The notes: generated from the letters alone by a model not told the origin. A stretch of 17,033 bases of DNA from an uncultured Candidatus Saccharibacteria bacterium (GCA_934700415.1 CAKUXN010000008.1:1-17033), one strand, 5' to 3'; counted from the stretch's first letter, positions 5,852 through 13,154 are shown. Translations and numbers: made by a program.

Positions 5852-7123
5852 ATGAGTATTAGCAATATAAAAAAACGCTTCTATTTCGTGGCCGCGAAAT
5901 ATTTTCGTTTTTTTGCAAATATGGCTTTTAGGAGGTGGCACCCTAGAGTAATTGCTGTAACTGGTTCAGCTGGGAAGACTACGATGTTAAATCTCCTGGA
6001 ACATGAGATTGGAAAAAAGGCCCATTATTCGCATGATGCAAATTCAGCTTTTGGAGTTTCTTTCGATATCCTAGGCCTGAAGGGTATCCGAGGGTCTAAA
6101 ATTCGCTGGATCTGGCTGCTGATTGCTGCGCCGTTTTGCGGGCTCTTCTGTCGCCGTAAGGAGGCATTTTACGTAGTAGAGATTGACGGTGAACGACCCC
6201 ATGAAGCAGAGTTTCTAGCGCAGTGGTTAAAGCCAGAGGTCACTATTTGGGTGTCAATTGGGCTTTCACACGCAATTCAGTTTGAAAAGGTGGTCGAAGA
6301 AGGTAAATTTAAGACTTTAAGCGAAGCAATCACAGCAGAATTTGCCAATTTACCAGCTAATACCTCTAAACGCGTTTATATCGATGCTGATTCAAAATTG
6401 ATGGTAGAGGCTACCCATGGTATAAAAGCCAAAGTTATCCCTATCAAAAAATCTTTAATGAAAAAATACGTGGTTTATGCCGATTCGACAGATTTTACTT
6501 ACGGAGATACAACTTTTCATTTTAACCATCCAGAACCTAAAGATATTTCATTCGCATTATTTGTGATACAGGATTTGATGAAATATTTGAAATTACCATT
6601 TAATCCAGATTTTTCAAATGTCAAAATGGCCCCTGGCCGCTGTTCTTACTTTAAGGGCAAAAAGGGAATCGACATTGTAGATAGTAGTTACAATGCACAC
6701 ATGATTTCGGTCGCCTCAATTCTTGACATGGCTAAAAGAATGCACGCAGAACGTAAATGGCTAGTAATTGGTGATATCGTCGATCAGGGTTCAATCGAAG
6801 TAGATGAACACCAGAAACTCGCAAAGCTAATTGCAGACGTCAAGCCGGAACGCGTGATTCTCGTAGGACGTCGTACTAAGCAGTATACAGCTCCAAAGCT
6901 TAAAGAACTTGGCGTATCTGCGGTCGCCACCACGGACACTAGAAAAGCTTTAGCTTACATTGAAAAGAATATTACTGGTAAAGAAACCTTATTGTTCAAA
7001 GGCAGCCACTACCTAGAATGGGTAATTGAAAAGTTGTTGGCAGACCCGAAAGATGCGAAAAAATTATGTCGTCGCGAAAAGGCCGCCGTAGCAAGACGTA
7101 AAAGCTGGGGATTAGATTCATGA
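5852..7123 (+). CDS. MurF-like Mur ligase lacking the N-terminal UDP-binding domain
   Basis: 423 residues. An ATP-dependent amide ligase of the Mur family: P-loop VTGSAGKTT (36-44), Glu110 in EIDGE, GLSHAIQFE (138-145) in place of the usual NIGxAHLExF, then the MurF-type C-terminal domain with APGRCSYF (260-267), DSSYNAH (277-283), GDIVDQG (307-313) and FKGSHYLEW (382-390). MurF usually has about 100 residues before its P-loop; here there are only 36, basic and aromatic, so the UDP-MurNAc-binding domain is missing. A hydrophobic stretch at 87-100 could lie on the membrane. By eye, the lysine that is carbamylated in classical Mur enzymes (AKxE) aligns with Thr161 (ITAE). It is the first gene of the operon, and its TGA overlaps the next ATG. 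The substrate is unknown; MurT-like or other ligase roles remain possible. Confidence 0.85.
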   Translation: MSISNIKKRFYFVAAKYFRFFANMAFRRWHPRVIAVTGSAGKTTMLNLLEHEIGKKAHYSHDANSAFGVSFDILGLKGIRGSKIRWIWLLIAAPFCGLFCRRKEAFYVVEIDGERPHEAEFLAQWLKPEVTIWVSIGLSHAIQFEKVVEEGKFKTLSEAITAEFANLPANTSKRVYIDADSKLMVEATHGIKAKVIPIKKSLMKKYVVYADSTDFTYGDTTFHFNHPEPKDISFALFVIQDLMKYLKLPFNPDFSNVKMAPGRCSYFKGKKGIDIVDSSYNAHMISVASILDMAKRMHAERKWLVIGDIVDQGSIEVDEHQKLAKLIADVKPERVILVGRRTKQYTAPKLKELGVSAVATTDTRKALAYIEKNITGKETLLFKGSHYLEWVIEKLLADPKDAKKLCRREKAAVARRKSWGLDS

Positions 7124-7809
7124 GTGACAAGGTAGATTTATATATTGTGCACGGCTGGAGCTATACGGTAGAGCCATGGCGCACAACTTTAGCTCTACTT
7201 AAAAAAGCAGGCTTAAGCGTAAAAATGCTCAATGTACCTGGGCTGACCGAGCCGAGTAAAAAAGTTTTTACAATTATTGATTATATGAAATGGGCTAATG
7301 CCGAGATTCCAGACGGAGCAATTGCGCTTGGCCATTCCAACGGTGGTAGAATTCTGCTAAATCTCTGTGCGAAAAAACCGAATAAATTAAAATACCTAAT
7401 ATTGCTCGATTCAGCCGGTATTTATGAACCTTCGGCCAAAAAGAAAATTGTTGCTAGCTTGGCCAAAATTGGAAAGCCTTTCAAGAAAATCCCATTAATC
7501 GATAAAGCTTTTCATCGTGTCACTGGAACTACTGATTATTCCCATGCGCCTGAAAATATGAAAAAAACCCTTTCTAATATGCTTGAATCGGATAAGGATT
7601 TGAAACTTACCGACGTCACCACCAAAACGTATATCCTCTGGGGGAAAAAGGATACCGTAACGCCCCCACGACAGGCCACTAAAATGTATGAAACTTTGCC
7701 AAACGCGGAACTAAAATTTTATGCAAAGTGGACTCATGCACCATATATTTCTAATCCCGAAGAGCTAGCAAAAGCCTTAATCACTTTGGTTGAAAGGATG
7801 AAACGGTGA
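7120..7809 (+). CDS. Alpha/beta-fold hydrolase
   Basis: 229 residues, complete fold. HGW (11-13) gives the oxyanion-hole strand, GHSNGG (71-76) the nucleophile elbow with Ser73, WGKKD (174-178) the acid Asp178, and WTHAPY (204-209) the base His206. A short lysine-rich lid lies at about 105-165. There is no signal peptide or membrane helix, so it is cytoplasmic. It overlaps the Mur-like gene by ATGA and the aminotransferase gene by GTGA, so all three are probably translated together. It may be an esterase, amidase or thioesterase; the sequence does not say which. In this setting it may release or edit an activated envelope intermediate (inference). Confidence 0.85.
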   Translation: MSDKVDLYIVHGWSYTVEPWRTTLALLKKAGLSVKMLNVPGLTEPSKKVFTIIDYMKWANAEIPDGAIALGHSNGGRILLNLCAKKPNKLKYLILLDSAGIYEPSAKKKIVASLAKIGKPFKKIPLIDKAFHRVTGTTDYSHAPENMKKTLSNMLESDKDLKLTDVTTKTYILWGKKDTVTPPRQATKMYETLPNAELKFYAKWTHAPYISNPEELAKALITLVERMKR

Positions 7810-8912
7810 GGAAACATTACTTTTTAGGGTTAGCGGTAAATCAAAAAAAGGTTCTTAGATATCTCTTTGCTCGCGGGTCGGAACGTGACTTGTCGAAACT
7901 AAAATTTTATCTAGAAAAAAAATATAGTGGACAAGCAATTCTTTGTAAGAATGGTCGTTCGGGACTAGCATTGGCGCTTAAAGCTTACTTTGATAAAGGC
8001 GATACCGTGATTGTAAATGGCTTTACTTGTTTTGCAGTATTTGAAGCCGTCAAGGCTGCTGGACTTAAGCCAGTTTTTGCCGATATTTCAGGTGATGACC
8101 TGAATTTTGATATAGAAACCCTTAAAAAAGCGCTGGCTAATAATGCTAATCAGAATATTAAAGGTATTATTGTGCAAAATTCTTTGGGCAATCCTGTCGA
8201 TATGGAAAAAATCGAGAAATTTGCGGCAAAACATGAACTTTTAATTATTGAAGATTTGGCGCATTGTGCTGGCGTCAAATATCCTGACGGCCGAGAGGCT
8301 GGAACAGTTGGGGTAGCTACGGCGCTTTCTTTTGGCAAAGAAAAATCAATTGATACAATTTCTGGTGGAGCAGTAATACTAAGAGAACCTATTTTAAACG
8401 AAGTTGAAATCCCAAATAGAAAGCCAGCTTTGTCTGACAGATTAAGAGCTAGATTTTATCCACTACTTGGAGCTATTTGTCGCGGGCTTTCATATGTACA
8501 TCTTGGTGGAGCTTTAATGCGTGGACTCATTAAAATTCATTGGGTGGAAAAATCGGCCGATAATAAGCTAGACCTCGATCGCACAATTGCCAAATTTGAG
8601 GCTAAATTTGCCCTTGAGCAGCTTAAGGCATTGAAAAAGTCTGGTGAAAAACCACTAAGAAAATTTTATTTGGTAAAAAACCGCGAAGAACTATTGGAAA
8701 AATTGAAGGCTTCTGGGTATTATTTCGACGGATTTTGGTACGAAAAGCCAGTTTCGCCTATCAGGTATTATAATAAAGTACATTTTCCAGAAAATGATTG
8801 CCCGGTAGCGGTAGAAGTTTGTAAAAAAATAATCAATATTCCGACTTATTATAGCGACAAAGAGCTTGAGAATGCTCTTAAGATAGTAGAGGAATACAAA
8901 GATGGACGCTAG
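7806..8912 (+). CDS. DegT/DnrJ/EryC1-type PLP aminotransferase
   Basis: 368 residues. Fold-type I sugar aminotransferase family. Landmarks are GRSGLALAL (50-58), NGFTCFAVFEAV (71-82, in place of the common P-x-x-T-F-x-A), IIEDLAHCAG (147-156) with cofactor Asp150, and SFGKEKSIDTISGGA (175-189) with predicted Schiff-base Lys180. These enzymes transfer an amino group from Glu or Gln to a ketosugar nucleotide. The start is a GTG at 7806 that shares bases with the previous TGA; AAAGGA (7793-7798) lies seven bases upstream. The residues around 205-250 are hydrophobic for a soluble enzyme (YPLLGAICRGLSYVHLGGAL) and may touch the membrane. The product may be an amino sugar for the envelope; the substrate is not known. 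Confidence 0.85.
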   Translation: MRKHYFLGLAVNQKKVLRYLFARGSERDLSKLKFYLEKKYSGQAILCKNGRSGLALALKAYFDKGDTVIVNGFTCFAVFEAVKAAGLKPVFADISGDDLNFDIETLKKALANNANQNIKGIIVQNSLGNPVDMEKIEKFAAKHELLIIEDLAHCAGVKYPDGREAGTVGVATALSFGKEKSIDTISGGAVILREPILNEVEIPNRKPALSDRLRARFYPLLGAICRGLSYVHLGGALMRGLIKIHWVEKSADNKLDLDRTIAKFEAKFALEQLKALKKSGEKPLRKFYLVKNREELLEKLKASGYYFDGFWYEKPVSPIRYYNKVHFPENDCPVAVEVCKKIINIPTYYSDKELENALKIVEEYKDGR

Positions 8913-9891
8913 CGAGTGGAAAAAAATTGTAGAAAAGCATCCCGAAGCAAACTTTTTGCAGTCGCCAGAATATAGCCATATGAATGAGCTACTCGGAGAT
9001 AAAGTATTATTTGAAGATTTTGGCGGGATGGGACATGCTTTAATGATTGTGAGAAATGCTAAAAGGGGACGATATCTCGAAATCCCGTGCGGGCCTCTAA
9101 TCGATTGGAAAAGCAAAAAATTCAGAATTCAAACTATTAATATAATTGCTGAAATTGGGAAAAAAGAAAAGTGTGTGTTTGTAAGGATTAGGCCACAGCT
9201 TACGGCTGGTCAAGAGAATTTAAAAATGCTGGCTGATTTGGGGCTTAAAAAGTCACCGATGCATCTTGCTGCCGAACATACCGTAATGGTAGATTTGACA
9301 CGAAGCGAAGAAGAAATGCTATCTAGCATGCGCCGACAGACTCGATATGAAGTACGACGAGCCGACAAGCTCGGTATTACCGTAGAAAAATCTAATTCAG
9401 AGGATATTTTCAAGGAATTTCATGCCGTGCAGGTCGAAACCGCAAAAAGACAAGGATTTATCCCGCCAAATCTCAAAACTTTACTTGCGGAGAAAGAAGC
9501 TTTCAAAGACGAAATCTGGATCTACATAGCAAAGACGGCAGAGCCGGAAGAAAAACCAATCGCATATGGGCTCATAATTGGAAACGGCAATGAGGCTGAT
9601 TACTACGAAGCTGCCTCGACTGACCTTAATCGTAAACTCCCAGGGGCCTATGCTTTACTTTGGAGAGCGATGCGCGATTTAAAAAAGGCTGGTTATACTC
9701 GCTTTAATTTGTGGGGAATTGCACCTGCTGGACAACCGAACCACCGCTATGCTGGCGTGACAACGTTTAAAACTGGTTTCGGTGGGGAAATTATCGAATA
9801 TGTGCCTGCGCATGATTTAGTGTTATCAAAGTTTGGCTATTTTAAAGATTATGTTGTTGAAACAATAAGAAAGAAAAAGAGGCATCTATGA
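8902..9891 (+). CDS. FemX/FemAB-like peptidoglycan aminoacyltransferase, copy 1
   Basis: 329 residues. FemABX proteins move amino acids from aminoacyl-tRNA onto the peptide stem of peptidoglycan precursors, through two GNAT-like subdomains. Visible: ANFLQSPEY (16-24), VFVRIRPQL (92-100), the hallmark MRRQTRYEVRRADKLGI (143-159), FNLWGI (268-273) and TFKTGFGGE (288-296). The typical Y-x-G-A-S-S reads YEAAS (235-239). Length is somewhat below the 400 or more residues of staphylococcal Fem proteins, as there is no coiled-coil arm; this matches the shorter FemX type. It starts inside the aminotransferase gene (11-base overlap), with GAGGA (8889-8893) eight bases upstream. Confidence 0.9.
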   Translation: MDASEWKKIVEKHPEANFLQSPEYSHMNELLGDKVLFEDFGGMGHALMIVRNAKRGRYLEIPCGPLIDWKSKKFRIQTINIIAEIGKKEKCVFVRIRPQLTAGQENLKMLADLGLKKSPMHLAAEHTVMVDLTRSEEEMLSSMRRQTRYEVRRADKLGITVEKSNSEDIFKEFHAVQVETAKRQGFIPPNLKTLLAEKEAFKDEIWIYIAKTAEPEEKPIAYGLIIGNGNEADYYEAASTDLNRKLPGAYALLWRAMRDLKKAGYTRFNLWGIAPAGQPNHRYAGVTTFKTGFGGEIIEYVPAHDLVLSKFGYFKDYVVETIRKKKRHL

Positions 9892-10904
9892 AAATTATCG
9901 ATGCAACCAGTCGCAGCGAATGGGATGATTATATAAAATCGCATAAAGAAGCGAATTTTTTGCAGTCTTGGGATTTTTACGAGTTTCATTTATCTCGAGG
10001 GAAGAAAGTTGTACGACGTTTGGCATTAGACGGAGAGCAAATTGTAGCCGCCTATGCTGGCGTGGTGGAAACTGCCAAACGTGGAACTTATCTTGCAATT
10101 GCTGGTGGTCCAATTCTTGATTGGAGTAACAAATCTTTAGTAAAGACGATTTTTGATGATATTAAAGGCGAGGGAATAAAGTCTAATTGCGTCTTCGTGC
10201 GTATACGACCACAGCTAGAATTGTCGGACAAATCTTTAATGTTGATGCGGGAGCTGGGTCTCAAGAAAGCCCCGATGTATTTATCGGTAGAGTATGCTGG
10301 GATTTTGGATCTTCATAAATCTGAAGAAGAGATATTGACTAGCGCGTCGCAAGGATTTCGCCGTAAGCTCCGCAAAGCAGAGAAAAATGGAATCGAGATT
10401 TATGCCGATGCGGACGAACACTCTATAAAAGAGTTTTGCAAGCTAGAGAAGAAGCATGCTGAACGCCAAAAATATGTTGCCTTTTCGTCAGATTTTCTCA
10501 CCAAGCAATTTGAGGCTTTCCGTAAAAATAATGAAATATTAATATATACCGCAAAAAAGGACGGTGAAATCTTGGCTCAAAACTTTATAATATTTTATGG
10601 TCCAGAAGCTAGCTATCATTATGGCGTGTCCTCTGAGCTGGGCACAAAATATTCTGCCGCGCCACTTCTGCATTTAGCCGCAATGGAAGAAGCGAGAAAA
10701 AGAGGCTGTATTAGGTATAATTTGTGGGGGATTGTAGGTATAGAAGAAAGGAGCCACCGTTTCTTTGGTGTGTCAGAATTTAAACGTTCGTTTGGTTGTG
10801 AGGAATTAAAATATACGCCAGCCCATGATATGATTTTGAAGTCTGCAAAATATCAAATTACGAAATTGGTTGAATCTGCTCGTAAAAAAATTCGCCACGT
10901 ATAA
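9888..10904 (+). CDS. FemX/FemAB-like peptidoglycan aminoacyltransferase, copy 2
   Basis: 338 residues, a tandem paralogue of the preceding gene. Shared landmarks are EANFLQSWDF (21-30), VFVRIRPQL (102-110), GLKKAPM (124-130), SEEEILTS (145-152), YHYGVSS (243-249), YNLWGI (277-282) and EFKRSFG (297-303). The RYxxR segment of copy 1 reads GFRRKLRKAEKNGIEI here (156-171), so the two may differ in acceptor or donor. In organisms with two Fem enzymes the pair often adds successive residues of a cross-bridge; that is an inference here. The start overlaps the previous stop (ATGA), with AGAGG five bases upstream. It is the last gene of the operon. Confidence 0.9.
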   Translation: MKIIDATSRSEWDDYIKSHKEANFLQSWDFYEFHLSRGKKVVRRLALDGEQIVAAYAGVVETAKRGTYLAIAGGPILDWSNKSLVKTIFDDIKGEGIKSNCVFVRIRPQLELSDKSLMLMRELGLKKAPMYLSVEYAGILDLHKSEEEILTSASQGFRRKLRKAEKNGIEIYADADEHSIKEFCKLEKKHAERQKYVAFSSDFLTKQFEAFRKNNEILIYTAKKDGEILAQNFIIFYGPEASYHYGVSSELGTKYSAAPLLHLAAMEEARKRGCIRYNLWGIVGIEERSHRFFGVSEFKRSFGCEELKYTPAHDMILKSAKYQITKLVESARKKIRHV

Positions 10905-10931
10905 GGGCGAAGAACTACATATCTTCATTAT

Positions 10932-10950
10932 AGCATACTTTGCTTTTTTT
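10932..10950 (+). terminator. Weak candidate terminator after the envelope operon
   Basis: AGCA (10932-10935) and TGCT (10941-10944) form a four-pair stem followed by seven Ts (10944-10950). The stem is short; a second small hairpin, TTCGCC/GGCGAA (10891-10896 and 10906-10911), spans the stop codon. No stronger terminator is visible between 10904 and 10994. Confidence 0.35.
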
Positions 10951-10968
10951 GTCAATAGGTGATAAAAT
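10940..10968 (+). promoter_or_regulatory. Promoter of the DUF308-like gene
   Basis: TTGCTT (10940-10945), a 17-base spacer and the extended -10 TGATAAAAT (10960-10968). The start of transcription is expected near 10975, about 19 bases before the ATG at 10994. Confidence 0.6.
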
Positions 10969-10993
10969 ATGCATAAGTAATATAAGGATTTTT

Positions 10994-11620
10994 ATGGCAC
11001 ACATTAATAGAAGATTTATAGATAAGCACTGGTTCGTGTTCGTTCTGCGCGGTGGCCTTGCTTTAGTTTTTGGATTTTTAGTCCTATTTAGCGGGCTGAA
11101 CAACCTTGAGTCTATTATTGCTGTAATTAGCATCTTTCTACTCGTGATGGGGATTATCGATGCTGCTGGCGCACTTTATAATTCCACTAAGAGACGTGGC
11201 TGGGTAAATTCAGTAATTGATTCTTTGATTGATGTCGTCTCCGCCATGTTCTTACTATTCTTCGCAAAGAGTGATTTAGTTTCTAGTCTTATTATAATTT
11301 CATGCTACACATTCGTTTCTGGTATAATTGATATTTTCCATGGCTTTCTATCTACTGTCGATCCTACCGATCGCTTTATTAGGATTTTGGCAGGTATCAT
11401 TGGCACTATAATGGGATTCGTAATTCTAAATGCTGGCAATTTCGAAATCACAACTTTCATCCGCTTCTTTGGAGCATACCTTGTAATCGTAGGTGTGACT
11501 AGCATGATTTATGGTGTACATAATCGTTCTCAAAACATTGAAGACAAAATCGCGCGCAAAGAAGTTCGCCGCAAGACTACTGCTATTAAAGCCAAAAAAT
11601 CCATTAAAAAGAGTAAATAG
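10994..11620 (+). CDS. DUF308/HdeD-like six-helix membrane protein
   Basis: 208 residues, with the start chosen at ATG 10994 because AAGGA (10984-10988) lies five bases upstream. An in-frame ATG at 10940 lies upstream of the promoter. Six hydrophobic helices are visible at about 14-34, 40-60, 72-91, 95-116, 128-148 and 155-174, in the three-hairpin pattern of DUF308/HdeD proteins (WxxxxxRGxxxxxxG near the start of helix 1). The C-terminal 35 residues are strongly basic (KKSIKKSK at the end) and would face the cytoplasm. HdeD is linked to acid resistance in E. coli, but the family is broad and a specific role cannot be assigned here. Confidence 0.8.
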   Translation: MAHINRRFIDKHWFVFVLRGGLALVFGFLVLFSGLNNLESIIAVISIFLLVMGIIDAAGALYNSTKRRGWVNSVIDSLIDVVSAMFLLFFAKSDLVSSLIIISCYTFVSGIIDIFHGFLSTVDPTDRFIRILAGIIGTIMGFVILNAGNFEITTFIRFFGAYLVIVGVTSMIYGVHNRSQNIEDKIARKEVRRKTTAIKAKKSIKKSK

Positions 11621-11629
11621 TCTTTTATA

Positions 11630-11638
11630 TGATATAAT
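11630..11638 (+). promoter_or_regulatory. Extended -10 promoter of the galU-like gene
   Basis: TGATATAAT (11630-11638) lies just after the DUF308-like stop. The start of transcription is expected near 11645, so AAGGAGG (11647-11653) would be at the very 5' end of the message and only three bases before the ATG at 11657. Confidence 0.65.
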
Positions 11639-11656
11639 TAAGTCTTAAGGAGGCTT

Positions 11657-12532
11657 ATGAAGGCTGTTAAAAAAGCGATTATTACTGATGCTGGTTTTGC
11701 CAGCCGTTATCTACCAATCACTAAGACTATTCCGAAGGCAATGATCCCAATTGGAGCAAAGCCAGTGATGCAACTCTGCGTAGAAGAATGCGTCGAGGCT
11801 GGAATTGAAGAAATCATTATCGTGGCAACACCAAATACCAAGTCGCGTGAAATCTACGAAGATTATTTCCATAATCCTGCTACAAACGTAAAGGCTCTAC
11901 TCGAAAAGCAGGGCAAAGCGGAACGTTTCGAACCAGTGCAGGAGGTACTAGATTTTCCAAAAATTACCGTCATCGAGCAAGATCCAACTTTGCCTTATGG
12001 CAATGGCTCGCCTATTGTATCAGCTAAACAATATGTAGAAGGCGAAGATGCTTTCGTGGTGCTTTATAGCGATGATTTAATTCTCGGAAAAAGTGACGTA
12101 AAAACGTTAATTGAAACCTACGAGCAGAATCCTGAAGCCAGGGCAGTAATTGCAGCACAAGAAATGCCTGAATCTGTCTGGAACAAGTTTGGTATGATTG
12201 CTCTAAAAGAAAATGGCACTCTTTCTCATATTGTTGAAAAACCAAAAACACCAGAGCTTAGCCCAAGCAACTTGACAAGCTACGGACGTTATTTACTTAC
12301 GCCAAAAGTCTTTGACTATCTAATTCCTTCAAATACTGGCCTTGATGGTGAACTTTGGACCGTAGACGCAATTACCAGGCTTGCCGAAATTGGTGACGTA
12401 GTAGTAGCAAAAAGCTCTGGCAAATGGATTACGACTGGTGATCCTAAAAATTACTTTATGGCGCATCTTAAATATGTACTTCGTAACACTGATTACGCCG
12501 ATGAAGTACGTAAATTTGTAGCTGAAAATTAA
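11657..12532 (+). CDS. GalU-like UTP-glucose-1-phosphate uridylyltransferase family protein
   Basis: 291 residues, the usual GalU length. The GalU order is kept: KAIITDAGFASRYLPITKTIPKAM (6-29), EQDPTLPYGNGSPIVSAK (107-124), LYSDD (136-140), VEKPKTPE (193-200), YGRYLLTPKVFDYL (209-222), GELWTVDAI (231-239) and KWITTGDPKNYFMAHLKYVL (256-275). GalU makes UDP-glucose, a donor for many envelope glycans. The nucleotide-binding GxGTR is altered to GFASR (13-17), although Lys27 and the Asp pair at 139-140 remain. Substrate specificity, or even full activity, is therefore less certain than for a textbook GalU. It is flanked by extended -10 promoters on both sides. Confidence 0.82.
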   Translation: MKAVKKAIITDAGFASRYLPITKTIPKAMIPIGAKPVMQLCVEECVEAGIEEIIIVATPNTKSREIYEDYFHNPATNVKALLEKQGKAERFEPVQEVLDFPKITVIEQDPTLPYGNGSPIVSAKQYVEGEDAFVVLYSDDLILGKSDVKTLIETYEQNPEARAVIAAQEMPESVWNKFGMIALKENGTLSHIVEKPKTPELSPSNLTSYGRYLLTPKVFDYLIPSNTGLDGELWTVDAITRLAEIGDVVVAKSSGKWITTGDPKNYFMAHLKYVLRNTDYADEVRKFVAEN

Positions 12533-12543
12533 TGTGCTATAAT
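12533..12543 (+). promoter_or_regulatory. Extended -10 promoter of the small-protein pair
   Basis: TGTGCTATAAT starts one base after the galU-like stop codon. The start of transcription would be near 12550, right at AAGGAG (12550-12555), ten bases before ATG 12566. The -35 region is inside the galU-like coding end and is weak. Confidence 0.68.
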
Positions 12544-12565
12544 TAAATTAAGGAGAAAATATAAT

Positions 12566-12862
12566 ATGAACATGGCAGAATGGATTTTAGTAGCAATACT
12601 TAGTGTAACGCTTTTTATCTTCCTAGTAATCGCGATTATTTTAATGATAAAACTCTTCGGATTAGTAGATGAAGCTAAAAAAGTTGCAATCAAAGGACAA
12701 GATATTGCTGAAAGCGCAAACGGTGTCGTGTCCAATGTAAAAGGCATGACTTCTATCGGTGGGACCGTAGAGATGTTTGTGGATAAATATATTAATCCTA
12801 AATTGAGAGAAACTATAAAAGAAAGGAAGGAGAAAGAAGATGACAGAAGAAAAGAAAAGTAG
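12566..12862 (+). CDS. Single-pass membrane protein with helical cytoplasmic tail, unknown function
   Basis: 98 residues; ATG 12566 has AAGGAG ten bases upstream, and a second in-frame ATG two codons later (12572) is possible. A transmembrane helix fills residues 5-31. It is followed by a likely amphipathic helix (VDEAKKVAIKGQDIAESANGVV) and a highly charged end rich in Lys, Glu and Arg. The pattern is like DUF948-type proteins, but the match is by shape only. The end overlaps the next gene by 23 bases, so the two are probably co-translated and may act together at the membrane. Confidence 0.72.
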   Translation: MNMAEWILVAILSVTLFIFLVIAIILMIKLFGLVDEAKKVAIKGQDIAESANGVVSNVKGMTSIGGTVEMFVDKYINPKLRETIKERKEKEDDRRKEK

Positions 12863-13112
12863 CGGAGCTGGTAAGTTTTTCTTAGGTGCAGCTCTTGGTG
12901 CAATCGCTGGAGCAATTGCTGGAAAATTTATTTCATCTGCAAAATCTAAAGACGAAGACTGTGACTGCGATGAGGGTTGTGACTGTGACGGAAAATGCAG
13001 CGAAGATTGTGATTGCGGTTGCCACGACAAAAAAGAAGTCGAAGAAAAAGTTGTAGAGAAAAAGCCAGCCGAAAAGAAAAGCGAAGACAAGAAGAAAGCT
13101 GACGATAAATAA
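12840..13112 (+). CDS. YtxH-like glycine-zipper protein with an Asp-Cys cluster
   Basis: 90 residues in three parts. Residues 9-33 form a Gly/Ala-rich hydrophobic helix (GKFFLGAALGAIAGAIAGKF), as in YtxH or glycine-zipper proteins. Residues 40-62 contain eight cysteines (41, 43, 47, 49, 53, 57, 59, 61) and His62, interleaved with Asp and Glu. Residues 63-90 are a low-complexity Lys/Glu/Asp tail. The Cys-rich patch looks able to bind a metal ion or cluster, or to form disulfides if outside; no known motif is matched. The reading is supported by AAGGAG (12827-12832) seven bases before the ATG and by a terminator just after the stop. The antisense frame is open too, but lacks these signals. Confidence 0.75.
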   Translation: MTEEKKSSGAGKFFLGAALGAIAGAIAGKFISSAKSKDEDCDCDEGCDCDGKCSEDCDCGCHDKKEVEEKVVEKKPAEKKSEDKKKADDK

Positions 13113-13124
13113 TAATAATTACAG

Positions 13125-13153
13125 AATACGGCGCCTTAGGGAGCCGTATTTTT
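13125..13153 (+). terminator. Intrinsic terminator upstream of dnaE
   Basis: AATACGGC (13125-13132) pairs with GCCGTATT (13143-13150); the inner CC/GG pairs add to the stem across one G-A mismatch, with a TTAG loop. A T-tract (13149-13153) follows. It ends the small-protein operon and runs directly into the dnaE -10 element. Confidence 0.85.
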
Positions 13154-13154
13154 A

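Noticed and set aside
7107..9895. TGA read as glycine (alternative code of some CPR phyla)
   Set aside because: TGA codons at the ends of the Mur-like, hydrolase and first FemX genes coincide with the start codon of the next gene, and the proteins end at natural domain limits. The standard bacterial code explains the data.
10940..10993. Upstream ATG 10940 for the DUF308-like gene
   Set aside because: It precedes the predicted -10 (10960-10968), while ATG 10994 has AAGGA at the right distance.
12662..13090. 142-codon open frame antisense to the small-protein pair
   Set aside because: The Ser/Gln/Phe-rich translation is what the complement of Lys/Glu/Asp-rich codons gives. The plus-strand genes have ribosome sites, a promoter and a terminator, and the antisense frame has none.
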